Shown piece by piece: positions 1 through 10,970 of a DNA stretch of 64,000 nucleotides. Each line of letters opens with the position of its first letter. Position 1 is the first letter of the stretch. The stretch comes from Ecdyonurus torrentis (lineage: Eukaryota > Arthropoda > Insecta > Ephemeroptera > Heptageniidae). A model generated the notes under the pieces. It did no database searches. It was not told the DNA's origin and worked only from the letters and a program-made list of their open reading frames with translations. The DNA lies in the NCBI GenBank assembly GCA_949318235.1, contig OX439129.1, positions 25,291,874-25,355,873 of the forward strand, in the 5' to 3' direction. The position numbers and the translations under genes are program-made.

Positions 1-71
1 TTTAGCAACAAGTAACAAAGCTAAGTTTTGGTATAATATTGTTTAATTATGAAATTTAGATAGAATGTCAC

Positions 72-992
72 CTCATTTTCTTGCTGCAAGGCAGAACGCA
101 AGTAACTCATAATGTTTGTGCCAAATGTAGGAAGAAGCAACAGTACGCCAGATACTCCAGAGGTATTGTTACAAGTAAGACGAGCTAATAACTCATCAAC
201 TGGAGTCTGGAAATAAAATTTATTAAATTTATTTTAGTTAAAACTCGTGATACATTAAGAAATATAAAACAATTTTTATTTTAGATATATTTACTGCGAT
301 GTCAAGTGTTTTATTATTACTATTTTTATTTTGTTACACTATAAGTTTTTAATATTTTTTTTAAAGAAAGCTGTATACCATAATTTTTAAGAAATATTTT
401 ATTCATTAACTATAGTATCTTGGATTTAATACTACTATTTCACATGGGCACACACAACCACAACCACACACATTATTATTATTATTATGATTATTGGATT
501 TTAATTAGAAACGCATCTCTGTACCATAGTTTCTATATCATTTATGTATATATATTATTATCCTCTCGGTGAAAGCATGATGCTCACCATTACCGGGAAC
601 TAAGCGTGGTAATACTTAAGTGTGTTTTGTCTCAAATCAAGAGGTTCTGGTCTCATTCTGTCACCGGAACGAGAGTGCCATTTCTTAAAAAGCAAGCATT
701 AATATAATACCTTAAAACAAATTCAGTAGTTTAATTGATTTTGTACCATTAGATAATAGAAATTTGACATATAGATATAAAATCAATATTCTATAGTTTT
801 TTTTAAAATAGGTACGAGCATAAAAAAAAGTCAAATAATATAATGGAATTTTAATATATTTTCAAAGATTAAATATGTTTAAAATTAAGTGAAGTTGAGA
901 AACTATAAAATACTTACGTCTTCATCGTTGCTAGCAGGGGCAGATATTACCAAACTGAAGAAACAAAACAGTAGCACTTTTCTGAACAACAT
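72..992 (-). CDS. Small secreted protein gene, copy 1 (exons 1-2; 3' part off window)
   Basis: Exon 1 is 992-918 and exon 2 is 206-72, both phase 0. Exon 1 encodes 25 residues beginning MLFRKVLLFCFFSL, a basic start followed by a hydrophobic core and small residues (ISAPA), which reads as a signal peptide. It ends at a GTAAGT donor. Exon 2 follows a TTATTTCCAG acceptor and encodes 45 residues starting TPVDELLARL. It contains one Cys, an NNTS glycosylation sequon, a hydrophobic GVLLLLPTFG stretch and a likely helix (MSYLRSALQQENE). The donor GAG|GTGA is conserved in copy 2, where plausible further exons lie downstream, so the remaining exons should lie left of position 1. If that donor is not used the frame stops at 20-22. 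The product is probably a small secreted factor. I do not recognise the family. Existence of these two exons is well supported; function is unknown. Confidence 0.72.
560..702 (-). other. Intron-1 block shared between the two gene copies
   Basis: Within intron 1 this block retains recognisable similarity to about 4960-5087 (shared TCACCATTACCGG, AATCAAGAGGTTC and CGAGAGTGC words, plus strand), while most of the intron is hard to align. ACCGGAAC and GGTTCCGG halves in copy 2 could pair. It may be an intronic control element or simply a better-preserved patch. The TTAA at 699-702 is the empty target site of the element sitting at 5088-5429 in copy 2. Confidence 0.4.
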
Positions 993-1046
993 CTTGCTTC
1001 AATAAGATGAGACTGTGTTATAAAATACATCAACTTTATTTTCTCT

Positions 1047-1053
1047 CTTTATA
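1047..1053 (-). promoter_or_regulatory. TATA box of secreted-protein gene copy 1
   Basis: TATAAAG on the minus strand, about 55 bases upstream of the ATG at 992, leaving room for a start site near 1020 and a short leader. Copy 2 has TATAAAA at the equivalent place (5815-5821), and the surrounding sequence (TTATAAAATACATCA, plus strand) is shared between copies, so the core promoter was duplicated with the gene. Confidence 0.6.
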
Positions 1054-1139
1054 TGATCATCTAGTACAGTCCAGTACACAATTAGAGGAATATTTAAAGT
1101 AGAGGCCAACTATACTGTAGGTGTACAGTATACTGTTGC

Positions 1140-1345
1140 AAAATATAAATTAAATGATGCGTGTGTGTAAATTATTATGGGTAAACCCCACAGATGTTCA
1201 TAGAGTGCTAGAAATTAATTCAAAGTTTAATCAGGGTTAATTCTATATGACAGTAAAGAACAACCTTATAAAAAATTGTGAGACATTAAAGTATTAATTA
1301 AATGTATGTTTTAAAAAAATGTAACTAAAATGAGTTAAATAAATA
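1140..1345. repeat. Upstream flank of the tandem duplication (left copy)
   Basis: This is similar to 6018-6218, with shared words such as TTATTATGGGT, AGTTTAATCAGGGTTAATT and GTAACTAAAATGAGTTAAA. The duplicated unit therefore extends several hundred bases 5' of exon 1 in both gene copies. Confidence 0.6.
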
Positions 1346-1612
1346 ATTCACAATAATAATAATTTTCTTCTAATAAGTTTAAAAAAATCATATACTAATA
1401 TTATTATTCCTATTATTTCAGTTAAAGTGTTCAAGAAATCAGTATTTAATCCCTTTTTTTTAATTTAATTTATTCTGTACATCGTTCAGTTTGAAATTGT
1501 TTTGCCAAATAGGAAGTTCTGCGTTATTTTTAACGTGAAAAGTTTTGTTTTAAATCTGAAACAAAAAGGAACATTTTTACATAGTAATCTTTGTTAGAAA
1601 GATTGCTATATG

Positions 1613-1718
<106 letters not shown>

Positions 1719-1953
1719 TAGCACCTGTAAAAAAGAAAAAGAAGAAAACAAAACAAAAAGTGAAAGATGATGCTTTTTGTAAGATATTAATCAAAGCATA
1801 ATTATGTTTACTATCAAAACACGATGCAAGGAAGTTTCTATATATTATCCTTACTTTACACTTTGTAAAGAAAATTTATTACCTTTATCAACCAACTGCG
1901 CCTAAAAGAACAATACTTTTTTGTATTCTGTAATTAAAAATTTTAAAAGCTAA

Positions 1954-2435
1954 AATGAGGAAGTCTACACGAAGTTAACACCTATGTTTGAACACATCAT
2001 TAGAAAGAGCAAAAGCAGTAGATAAACTTAGCATAGGCAATTACCTGGAAATTTGACGTTTTATTTAATAAAAGAAGAAATAAAAAAGTTCAATTCTCAA
2101 CCCTTTGCCGACTGTGACGTCATTTGTTTACATCTGAATTTTTATTGTTTCTGGATTTCAAACGATCCGATTGGCCGTTCGCCATTATTGTTATATTTGT
2201 TTTTGAATTTGTAGCAGTCGTATGAAATTCAGATGACAATTGAAATTCAAATGTAAACAAATGACGTCACAGTCGGCAAAGGGTTGAGAATTGAAATGTT
2301 TTATTTCTTATTTTATTAAATAAAACGTCAAATTTCCAGGTAACGGCCTATTATATGCTAAGTTTATCTACTACTTTTTCTCTTTCTAATGACGTATTCA
2401 AACATAGGGGTTAACTTCATGTAGACTTCCTCATT
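1954..2435. mobile_element. Long foldback (inverted-repeat) element, about 480 bp
   Basis: The left arm beginning AATGAGGAAGTCTACA is the reverse complement of the right arm ending TGTAGACTTCCTCATT. Pairing continues for roughly 190 bp per arm, including the GACGTTTTATTTAATAAAA and AACCCTTTGCCGACTGTGAC segments. A loop of about 90 bp (2150-2240) separates the arms. There is no coding capacity, so this is a non-autonomous foldback or MITE. No clean target duplication was seen. Confidence 0.8.
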
Positions 2436-2564
2436 CGTGAGTTTTGCAAAATAAATGTAATGAAAGAAATACATTCTCTCAAAGTTAGAGAAAAAAAAAT
2501 ACAACGATACATTTTTCAATTTTAAAAGGTTTATAACATTTTAACTTTTACTTTTTTATTTCTT

Positions 2565-2885
2565 ATTCTTATTTTTTTCAGCTAAATTTGACTAAAAAGT
2601 TATAAAGAAAACTTCTGAAATTTTGCACAATGGTATATTCAAAAATGAAAAAAAAAAATTGTGTAGGGGGGGGGGGGGTACTGCGCTAGATTATAAATTA
2701 TATATTTTTTAAGTTTTATTCCATTAAGAGCCCATGTTAATTTCTATAATTATCTTCTCCCTTATCTGATAGTCATGGGTTCTGAAAGTTTTATCATAGA
2801 AATGGCATTTTTTTTTTTTTTTTTTTTTTTTTAAATGTGTTGTTGAGATACAAGCTATCTAAATACAACCTTAAAGTTGGATAGA
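2565..2885. repeat. Diverged interspersed repeat, copy 1 of a local pair
   Basis: Similar in order to 3105-3425: TTTGACTAAAAAGTT, AATTTTGCACA..GGTA, CCCATGTTAATTTC, TCATGGGTTCT and GAGATACAAGC. It also resembles, in reverse orientation, the elements at 40451-40784 and 43120-43436 (TATATCTCAAAA, CAATGTTAATTTCAA). It looks like an old member of that TTAA family, interrupted by a poly-G run near 2666 and a poly-T run at 2810-2832. Confidence 0.55.
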
Positions 2886-3104
2886 CTCTTATAAAACAGA
2901 TAGAATATCCATTTTTATAAGTAGAAGATAAAATATTTCACTGACAAGAATAAAATAATAACCATTGCTATAAAGACTTACACTTACATATAATATACTA
3001 TGCATCTTTAAAAGTATTAATTTTGTCACTTTACTTTATTTTATAACAATTCATTATTACATAATATGATAATATAATAATTAATTAAGGCGGGAAATCA
3101 GCTA

Positions 3105-3425
3105 GTGCGGGATTTGACTAAAAAGTTGTAAAGACAGAAAAATCTAATATTTTGTACAGTGATACATTAGAATTAGGTATCTTCAAAAATGTAAAAATTT
3201 TGGGGGTTCACCATGCTACATTTTTAATTATGATTTTTTGAAGTTTTAGTCCCATAAGAGCCCATGTTAATTTCAATAATTAATTTCTCTCTTATCTGAT
3301 GGTCATGGGTTCTAAAAATTTAATCATAGGTAGCTGTTACCATTAACTTTCAAATGGCATCATAAAATTGAGAAGTTTTCTTTTTAGATTTTGAGATACA
3401 AGCCATCTATATACAATCTTTTGAA
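3105..3425. repeat. Diverged interspersed repeat, copy 2 of a local pair
   Basis: Second old copy of the 2565-2885 repeat, lying directly beside the putative last exon of the pseudogene. Its GGGGGTTCACCATG and CCATAAGAGCCCATG words correspond to the reverse complements of GCACGGTGACCCCC and CAATGTTAATTTC in the 43 kb copy. Clear termini were not found. Confidence 0.5.
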
Positions 3426-3428
3426 TCT

Positions 3429-5760
3429 TTAATCACTTTTATGTGTGATATTTTTGTTTGTTATTTTTATATAACACAAGATTTTTTGAGTATTATTCCA
3501 TAAGACGCTGGCATATATGCTTTCAAGATGGTTTATAATAAGCTGATCTTCTTCTCTTGTTTCAACTGATACTAGATCCATATTGAACAAACGACAGAAG
3601 GAAACTGCATCAATCCATGATAACTAGAAGATGATGATACATCTTAAGAATAATAGTATGATGGTATTGTAGACTCAACATGGTATAATTAATAAAATTA
3701 TGCTACCATTTTATGTGTGTTTGTATGTATATATATATAAATATATATGCCTCTTTTATTTCAATGAAGAATTTAATTGATTATATTTTAATTTTTAAAG
3801 CTTTGCGATGGACATAAAAAGTACTATAGTAATCTGTATTAGCATGTTACATTTCCTATTTAATGCAGTATAAATGCATGCATTGCAGTAAAAAAGTATT
3901 TATTTATATTAAAGTATCTGCTAGGTAATGTAATTGAGATCTGCAATATGACATCACGTCCCGTAAAGAGAGAAGTGTAGTCTATTCGTGCATGAACTTG
4001 TGTAAAATTACATTAAAATGTGGTTGCAATACAATAAATCTAGAAAGAATTTAATCATAACGTGGTATGTACGTACCGTTTGATGTTTTGAAAAGAAATA
4101 ATTCTTACCACCAAGATTTACAAGGTTGAGATTTGATTGAGCTGAAACCAATAATCTCATTACGTTCACATTTGTTATAGCAATGAGAAATTTTGTAAGT
4201 AAATTTCCTTACGGTAGAATTTTAAAGTTGATGGAGCAGGTGTTGATGTATCGAAGTTAGATAGGTTCTGTAAACATAACAAAATATAAATTAAGCTTAT
4301 TTGTTGCAAAATTATTGACAATTAAAATATTATCTTAAACCGTAACTAAAGAATAGAAAATTGCACTCTAAAACTAATCTATCTTATAATTATACATATA
4401 ATTCATTTTTTAATACATATTCTTATTGCTTTTTTTCTTCAAATTTGATTCAGCTATATTCTTTCATAACTGCACATGACGGTTGAAGAATTTTAACATA
4501 TTGTTAAGTTTCAGCAATAAGAAAGTAAAGTTTTGTTAATGTTTTAATTATGATATTTAGATAAATTTTCACCTCATTTTCTTGCTGCAAGGCAGAACGC
4601 AAGTAGCTCCAAATGTTTGTGCCAAATGTTGGAAGAAGCAACAGTACGCCAGATACTCCAGAGGTATTGTTACAAAAGTAAAAAAACTCAGACGAGCTAA
4701 TAACTCATCAACTGGAGTCTTGAAAAAAAATTATTATTTTTATTCTGGTTAAAACCTCATAATTAATTCCGAAATAAAAAAACAAGTTCTCTTTAAAATA
4801 TACAAATACTGGGTGCACCGAATTGATTCGAAATGTAATTGATTCAATGTGGAATTACTTCCATGTCAAGTATTCAAGTAATTTTTACACCGTTATTTTC
4901 CTTTTTTTATCTTTTTTTTTCTATTAACAGCTGTATCTTATTTATGTATGTATTTTTGGTAATATAATGAAGTCAATGAAGTTCACCATTACCGGAACTA
5001 CGTGATAAAGGATTTGGCATTGTTAAATCAAGAGGTTCCGGTTTCACCGGGGCGAGAGTGCAATATTTCTTAAATAGCAGGCATTAAAGAGGAAGTTCAG
5101 GGTTTACAAGATTGCTTACTTCTTCAATGTTAGATAATGATAAGATCTGTTCATAAACTTACATATGATGACCCAAAGCCCTTTCGTAGTCCCGCAAACT
5201 CGTGATCATCCTGCAAGATATGCAACCTGTCCCGTATCTTTTACGTCATAGTTACGACTTTACCATAGAAAATGTTGTAGCGGGTTGCATACCTTGCAGG
5301 ATGAGCGCAAGTTTGCGGGGCTACAATGGGGCTACGGAAAGGTTTTGGGGCATCATATGTGAGTCAATGAACAGTTCATCCCATTATCTAACATTGAAAA
5401 AGTCACGTTGTAAACCCTGAACTTTCTCTTTAATATACAGTATGTTGTATGTTTAAACCACTTCAAATATAATTAATAAAATAATTAATACAATACAATT
5501 AATACTATAATAATTTAATACAATAAAATACATTTTTACTTTGATATAAAATTTATATTGTTGAGTTTTTGTAAAATTTAGAGCACAGGTACAAAAAAAA
5601 TCAATAACGTAATAATTTTAAATTATTTTCAAAAATATAAATAATGTTTAAATTTAAGTGAATTAAGTTGAGCAACTACTTACTTCTTCATCGTTGCAAG
5701 TAGGGGCAGTTATTATACCAAACTGAAGAAACAAAACGGTAGCACTTTTTTGAACAATAT
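3429..5760 (-). pseudogene. Secreted protein gene, copy 2 (broken at 5' end)
   Basis: Paralogue of 72-992. Exon 1 corresponds to 5760-5684: the start ATG has become ATA and a 2-bp insertion brings a TAA into frame. Exon 2 is 4718-4573, with only four substitutions against copy 1 but an 11-bp insertion (near 4672) that shifts frame. Downstream, splice-bounded segments fit in phase: 4267-4213 (TTTACAG/GTAAGG; NLSNFDTSTPAPSTLKFY), 4141-4109 (GGTTTCAG/GTAAGA; QSNLNLVNLG) and possibly a terminal exon 3604-3429 (58 codons then TAA; contains ETREEDQLIINHLESIY). The first two of these are good; the last has a poor polypyrimidine tract and is tentative. These exons suggest what copy 1 encodes beyond the window edge. 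An alternative start could rescue expression, but none is visible. Confidence 0.6.
5088..5429. mobile_element. TTAA-flanked MITE inside pseudogene intron 1
   Basis: 342 bp, flanked by TTAA at 5084-5087 and 5430-5433. Termini are AGAGGAAGTTCAGGG and CCCTGAACTTTCTCT (one mismatch), and inverted similarity extends deep inside (CATATGATG.CCCAAA, GCAAACTCGTGATCATCCTGCAAG against its complement). It has no coding capacity; the open frame at 5202-5420 is a by-product of the arms. Copy 1 of the gene keeps the unoccupied site (GCATTAATATA, 697-707). TTAA target duplication is the hallmark of piggyBac-type transposition. Confidence 0.85.
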
Positions 5761-6017
5761 CTTGCTTCAATAAGATCAGGCTTTGTTATAAAATACATCA
5801 TCAACATTTACTCTTTTTATATGATCGGTACATAATAGACAACTTGTATGCCGTTTTTTTATGGTCTTAAAAAATTCTTTAGGAAAAATAAATTATATTG
5901 GTGCATAATATATAAAACTTCTTAAAAAATGCTCCTTCATATTTAAAATAATTTTTGAAATTCAAATTTTATTTGAAGTAAAGACGGTGGCCATTACATT
6001 TAATTAGTACTAAAAAA

Positions 6018-6218
6018 TATAAAATTAAATGTTGTGCATGCGTAAGTTATTATGGGTTAAACCCAGAGATGTCAAGAGAGTTAGAATGTAATTTAAAAGT
6101 TTAATCAGGGTTAATTGGATATGATATTAACAAACAGACTAATAAGACTTTGTGAGATATTAAAATATTAGCTAAATATGTGTCTTAAAAAAAAAAGTAA
6201 CTAAAATGAGTTAAAGGA
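6018..6218. repeat. Upstream flank of the tandem duplication (right copy)
   Basis: Counterpart of 1140-1345. It marks the right-hand limit to which the gene duplication can be followed by eye; similarity fades after about 6218. Confidence 0.6.
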
Positions 6219-6614
6219 TAAAACTTTGTTAACTTTAAATCATTGGAATTGCACTTTACAATAATAATGGTACTGGTATTGGATTATTCTCACCTTCACC
6301 TTGAATCAAGTAGAATTTCGGTGTTGGTGTTACAAGAGAAGAAAGAAAAGAACATAATAATATATAATAATAATAATCACCTCCACCTTTTTTTCTTTTT
6401 TTTTTTTTTTTTTTAAATTAAAATTTTAGTATTTGATATATTTAACAGATCATATTTCACTGAATTGATTTTTTTACTTCTTTGTTTTGTAATAAGATAT
6501 ATATTATTATAACTTAATGATTTTTGTGCAACAGAGTTTATATTACATAATATTCTCCTCATGCATATTATTATCAGTATTTTATATCTAATAGGATTTT
6601 TTACATCAGCACTT

Positions 6615-6616
<2 letters not shown>

Positions 6617-6657
<41 letters not shown>
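6617..6657. repeat. (CT)n microsatellite
   Basis: About 40 bp of uninterrupted CT repeat. Confidence 0.95.
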
Positions 6658-6659
<2 letters not shown>

Positions 6660-6660
<1 letters not shown>

Positions 6661-7482
6661 ACAAAAGAAATTTAATAGTATTGCTTGATTACAAATGTAC
6701 TTTAAAAGCTAAAAATAAAATACCATTGAACTTGTATAGTTCATACGATACAAAATACTAAAGGTAAAATTGATAACTTAATCCTGGTAATTATTTTTCC
6801 GTTATTGTGACATTACTATTTGATTTTTTTTTTTTTTTTTTATAATTATAAAATAAAATCTTTATTTGTCATTTTGTAGATTTTTTATACACTTTTCATT
6901 GACTATTTTTTTATTGCTTTTATAATAGTAGCAAATAATAAACTCTGAACTGTCAGCGAAAGAAAACTAATTTATGGGTTTGTCTTTCAACTTTTTTCTC
7001 ATTGCTTTTAATTTTATTTGTATAACATATTTTAAATCACGAGGAAATAAAAAATTGGAAGATTTTACTATCTCATAATGTCAGGCTACCTCATTAGATG
7101 AAGTGAAAATTTATAAAATTTCTAAAGCAACGTATGTTAGTAATTTGAAAACTTTTAAAAATGCACAAAGAGGTCAAACTAAAATGTCATGCTAATTTAA
7201 AGTTATGGCTTAATGAGGAAACGTTTTGACATTCTGAGCTTTTTTTTTTTTATCTAAAGTATATTATAGTACTACAGCCAATTTTAATCGTGAATCGTAG
7301 AAAATTGTACAATATGTTACAATGCAGAGAATAATGCATTTCTCGTCTTAAATAAAATTCAAATATACATTTTTTTTAATTACATGAACAATACACGTGT
7401 AAACATTTATTTTAAACTATTATTATTAATTAATTATTTATTATATTATTTATTAATTTTATTTTGTAAACTTGTTAATTTT
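6660..7482. other. AT-rich intergenic sequence, no gene seen
   Basis: Contains a poly-T run (6823-6841) and otherwise unpatterned AT-rich sequence. No splice-bounded coding segment was found on either strand. Confidence 0.6.
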
Positions 7483-7634
7483 GCCGTTTAAAGCGGAGGA
7501 CAGCGGTCAATTTCATATCGCTTTTAGTTGGATAGGATAAGAAATACGGCTATATCAACTAATAGGAAGCCGTATTTCTTATCCTATCGACTAAAAGCGA
7601 TAAGAAATTTACCGCTGTCCTGCGCTTAAAAGCA
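7483..7634. mobile_element. Short near-perfect inverted-repeat element (about 150 bp)
   Basis: Arms GGACAGCGGT..AATTTC..ATCGCTTTTAGT and GGATAGGATAAGAAATACGGCT on the left are mirrored by AGCCGTATTTCTTATCC..ACTAAAAGCGAT..ACCGCTGTCC on the right, with a loop of about 15 bp. GC in the arms is clearly above background. This is a hairpin MITE or a similar foldback; it is also a potential source of double-stranded RNA. Confidence 0.75.
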
Positions 7635-7887
7635 TTTTAGTTTTATTCTATCACGTATGCATTGTAAATGATCCTAGAGACTTTAATTTAAATTTATTAT
7701 TATTATTTAAACACAATAGATTACAAAAATCCAAGCAAAGCAAAGCCTTATCGGTTGGTTCATTTTTTATTTTCATTATTATTATTTTTTATAATATAAT
7801 ATAACATTATGTTTATTATACATATCTTTGGCATAAATAAAATAAAGACAAGAATAACAAAAAAGAAAAACAATTATAATCTCCATA

Positions 7888-8094
7888 TTAATAAAATTTT
7901 GATATCAATAAAACGCAAGAAAAAAAAAAGTAATGTAATGTAATGTAATAATTATATATTTTCCAAAAATGTTTTTTTATACTCTTTTTCATATTATTTT
8001 CATTAGTTAAGTTCTTTAAATGAAATGGAATTTGATTCCATAAAGTTTTATCGATAGTGAAACAAAATTTTATGATATTAATTACTATCATGTG
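7888..8094 (-). pseudogene. LINE 3'-end remnant (RT C-terminal tail)
   Basis: The minus-strand frame contains LWNQIPFHLKN..MKKSIKKHFW, the tail pattern (W-N-x-L/I-P, then FK-like basic residues) seen after the reverse transcriptase domain of CR1/Jockey-like non-LTR retrotransposons. It is followed on the minus strand by a short TTACA-type repeat (complement at 7930-7950), which fits a LINE 3' microsatellite tail. The element is severely 5' truncated. Family-level assignment is not possible. Confidence 0.5.
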
Positions 8095-9740
8095 TATTAA
8101 AAATGTTGTAATGTATTGAAGTTACAATTTTTTTTTGTCATGTGCGAGTACATGAATATTTTTATTGCTATTGAAGTTAATAAAATGTTTCATATACAAA
8201 AACATTTTTTATGATGATGTCACATATTTCTAAAATGATATATGTAGCGAAAAATGGAGATTTTTTTCTAAAATTACAAAATGTGCAGTACTAATTGAGT
8301 ATGATATTTTAATCAATATAAACCATAGTAATGACAAGAGTTCTATTAATGATTTTTTTCTAACTCATTAAGTGTTACAAGATGATTACACTATAACGAA
8401 TGAACTTTTAGCTATAGATGAATAAACTATAATTATTATTTAAAATTAATAACTGAACAAAAGGAATTGAGCTGCTAAATCAACTTAAGAATAAAAACTG
8501 AGTCATGCATGAGATTGAGTTTGATGAATTTAAATAAAATCTCCAACCACGCAAAAAAATACGTATAATACCATTTTTTAGAAACTTACTCCCTCCTCAT
8601 CTCTACCCATACATGAAATTCCTTAAACACTATTATGCACTACTATTAGTACTACTTATTAAAGTACGTCTATCGTCTATCCACAGTAAACTGTATTATT
8701 CCAGCCTCCAGACTGTATCTAGATGCGAATTTAGTTAGGACCAGAGAGCGACGAGATAATGTATAGTTTACTTTATGAATCGCAGAAGACGCAAAGTTGT
8801 GTTCGTAGCATCGGAAGTTGATCCTTAACCTTTATTTCAAACAACACAACGCATTCGGACAGTATCTACATATAGTTGGTCTATAGATGCGAAAAACAAA
8901 TAAATACGTAAATAAGTCAATGTAAGTGTGTATTTTTTCTTCTTACATTCTACAATAAGTAACTAAATTATCTTAAACCATTAAAATACGCTCAAAATTA
9001 ATATTTTTATTGCCTAATTATGTTCAAAAATAATAATTCAAATATGATGTGACGTGAAAGATATTGTTTATATGTGTCCACAAATATGCAGCTATTAATG
9101 ATACCGTTGATATGATAAATATAAAACTTTCTTGGTTGTAATAATAATAAATAACATTAAGTGTAAATGTGTGCAATTGACCATCACAGAGATAAGGAAA
9201 AAATGGCATAGTATGAAAAAAATTGTGTGGGACGGCTTTATGTAAATTCATTATAATTTTGGGTAAGTGTTTAATTTGAACATAATTGAATAAATTATCC
9301 TACATCTGCATAAAACATTTTTGCAACTGAAATATAAATTTAATTAATTTTTTACATCTTGTTTACAAGTTGATTCATTCATATTATTATTACATTTTTA
9401 AATTTATTCAAAGCTATAGTTTGTATACCATTCTGCGCTTTTTTCCATATGTGAACAAAAGATAAATGGAAAAACATTTGTCAGTAATATGATTTTTTTT
9501 AATTAATTACTGTCATAGCTAGGACGTGTGTTTACATTTGCATCCTAGTATATATAAAAATAGTATAAATATTTTACATGTTACCAAATTTTAAAATTAA
9601 AATTGTTATTTGCACTAATTTTGTACCATCAATATATCATAAAGAATTATTTTAATATTATTTTTAACTGTAGCATTATATTTAAAAAAAAAGTTGCATG
9701 TTGTAATAAATAAAAGAACATTACGTTGTGTTGTCTAGAA
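8095..9740. other. AT-rich intergenic sequence, no gene seen
   Basis: A somewhat richer patch lies at 8650-8900. A possible minus-strand donor occurs near 8588, but no supporting exon frame continues upstream. Nothing else recognisable. Confidence 0.5.
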
Positions 9741-9744
9741 ATTT

Positions 9745-9750
9745 TTTATT
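9745..9750 (-). terminator. Poly(A) signal AATAAA of the 119-residue gene
   Basis: AATAAA on the minus strand, about 53 bases after the stop codon at 9803-9805. It is the expected 3' end signal for the gene at 9803-10970. Confidence 0.6.
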
Positions 9751-9802
9751 TTTGTAGTAACACCACGACGGATGCAACCACTAAACACGACCATGATTCG
9801 CA

Positions 9803-10970
9803 TCAGGTGGGCTGGGGAGCGAAAGCGGATGGCCAGTCAAGGGTGTTGTGCCATCTAACCATGTGGAGTTCACTCCGCTGCAGAAAATTTGCATCATCTT
9901 TCAAGAGCTCCTTTAGTTCTTGCATGTCATTTTCATTGCTGACAATCTAGAAAGTTACATTGAGTTTCACTTAAACGGTTATAACAATTAATCCAAAAAG
10001 AATACAATATTTTAATATAATATTCAATTTTTCAGAAATCACCAAAATATTGTGCTGTTAAACTCGCCCTAAAATTCACTTGTCATTTTTTGTACACCAT
10101 AAAAACTTCATAATAAACATGTAATAAAGTAATGATTTTATTATTACTATTAAAACGTTATTCCGGAACGAATAACTAAAAAATAAAGTGATAAAAATTC
10201 ACAATATAATAAAATTTATTATTTACAGGAAACTAGATCTGATTGAAAAACAATTGATTGATAAACAGTTGATAATCCAGATGTAAAATAACACATAAAC
10301 AGGATAGAATATTGCTGTATTGTATATTGATTGAAATACACCTTTTATACTCATACATGACAAGTTTAAAACAGAAAGATAAAGAAAAGGTTTCAATCAA
10401 ATGATTCAGTGATGTGATTAAAGTTTTTTTTCTTGAAGGAATTTGACAAAACGTTTGAAATAAAGAAAAAAAGGAACATTGATACCTTGAATTTCTATTT
10501 ATTGCAAGAGAGAGAGAGAGAGAGATGTATACATATTATTTACAATAAAAAGAACATTTTGATATATTTGTTTTCTTTGATGTCTGCTCATACGTACCTT
10601 ATTCCACTGTTCTGTCGATAGGTTTTGGAGTCTCATCAGATTTTGATTGTACGTTCGGATAGCAAAACTGAGTCCTCTCATAGATCCAGCCATCATTTCA
10701 CGTTGTATTTTAAATTGCTGCTTTGTTACTTGCTTTCTGGGAAAAGGTGTACTACGCCTTGCTAAATTAAAAATTAACAAAATAAAATACTATATTTTAT
10801 CAAATGTTAAAGAAAACTTACAAACTATCATTATCCTCTGGCATGCTTTTAAACCTGCCACTGAAATAGCTTGCCTACCATTCCAAAATTATTACATAAT
10901 TATTAGTGAACATAGTCTTTATATATAAATTTAAATGTACATTTTATAATATTTTACCTGTCTGAACCAT
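9803..10970 (-). CDS. Four-exon gene for a 119-residue protein of unknown family
   Basis: Coding exons on the minus strand are 10970-10958 (13 nt; donor GTAAAA), 10860-10822 (39 nt; TTTCAG/GTAAGT), 10761-10598 (164 nt; TAATTTAG/GTACGT) and 9946-9803 (144 nt; TTTCTAG, stop TGA). The total is 360 nt and every junction keeps frame. The protein starts MVQTVAGLKACQRIMIVSRR, is strongly basic over about residues 13-38 (STPFPRKQVTKQQFKIQR), has a helix-prone centre (FAIRTYNQNLMRLQNL, 50-65) and an acidic amphipathic segment (ENDMQELKELLKDDANFLQ, 77-95), and ends WHNTLDWPSAFAPQPT. There is one Cys, no signal peptide and no membrane segment. The first listed exon itself has a good acceptor (T-run then TTCAG, exon 10983-10958), so an upstream leader or extra coding exon may exist. 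I recognise no family. Confidence 0.78.

Noticed and set aside
5202..5420. 72-codon plus-strand frame
   Set aside because: Lies wholly within the arms of the TTAA-flanked MITE; no protein similarity expected.
8588..8640. Possible minus-strand exon ending at a GTAAGT donor
   Set aside because: The frame meets stop codons immediately upstream and the acceptor is poor.
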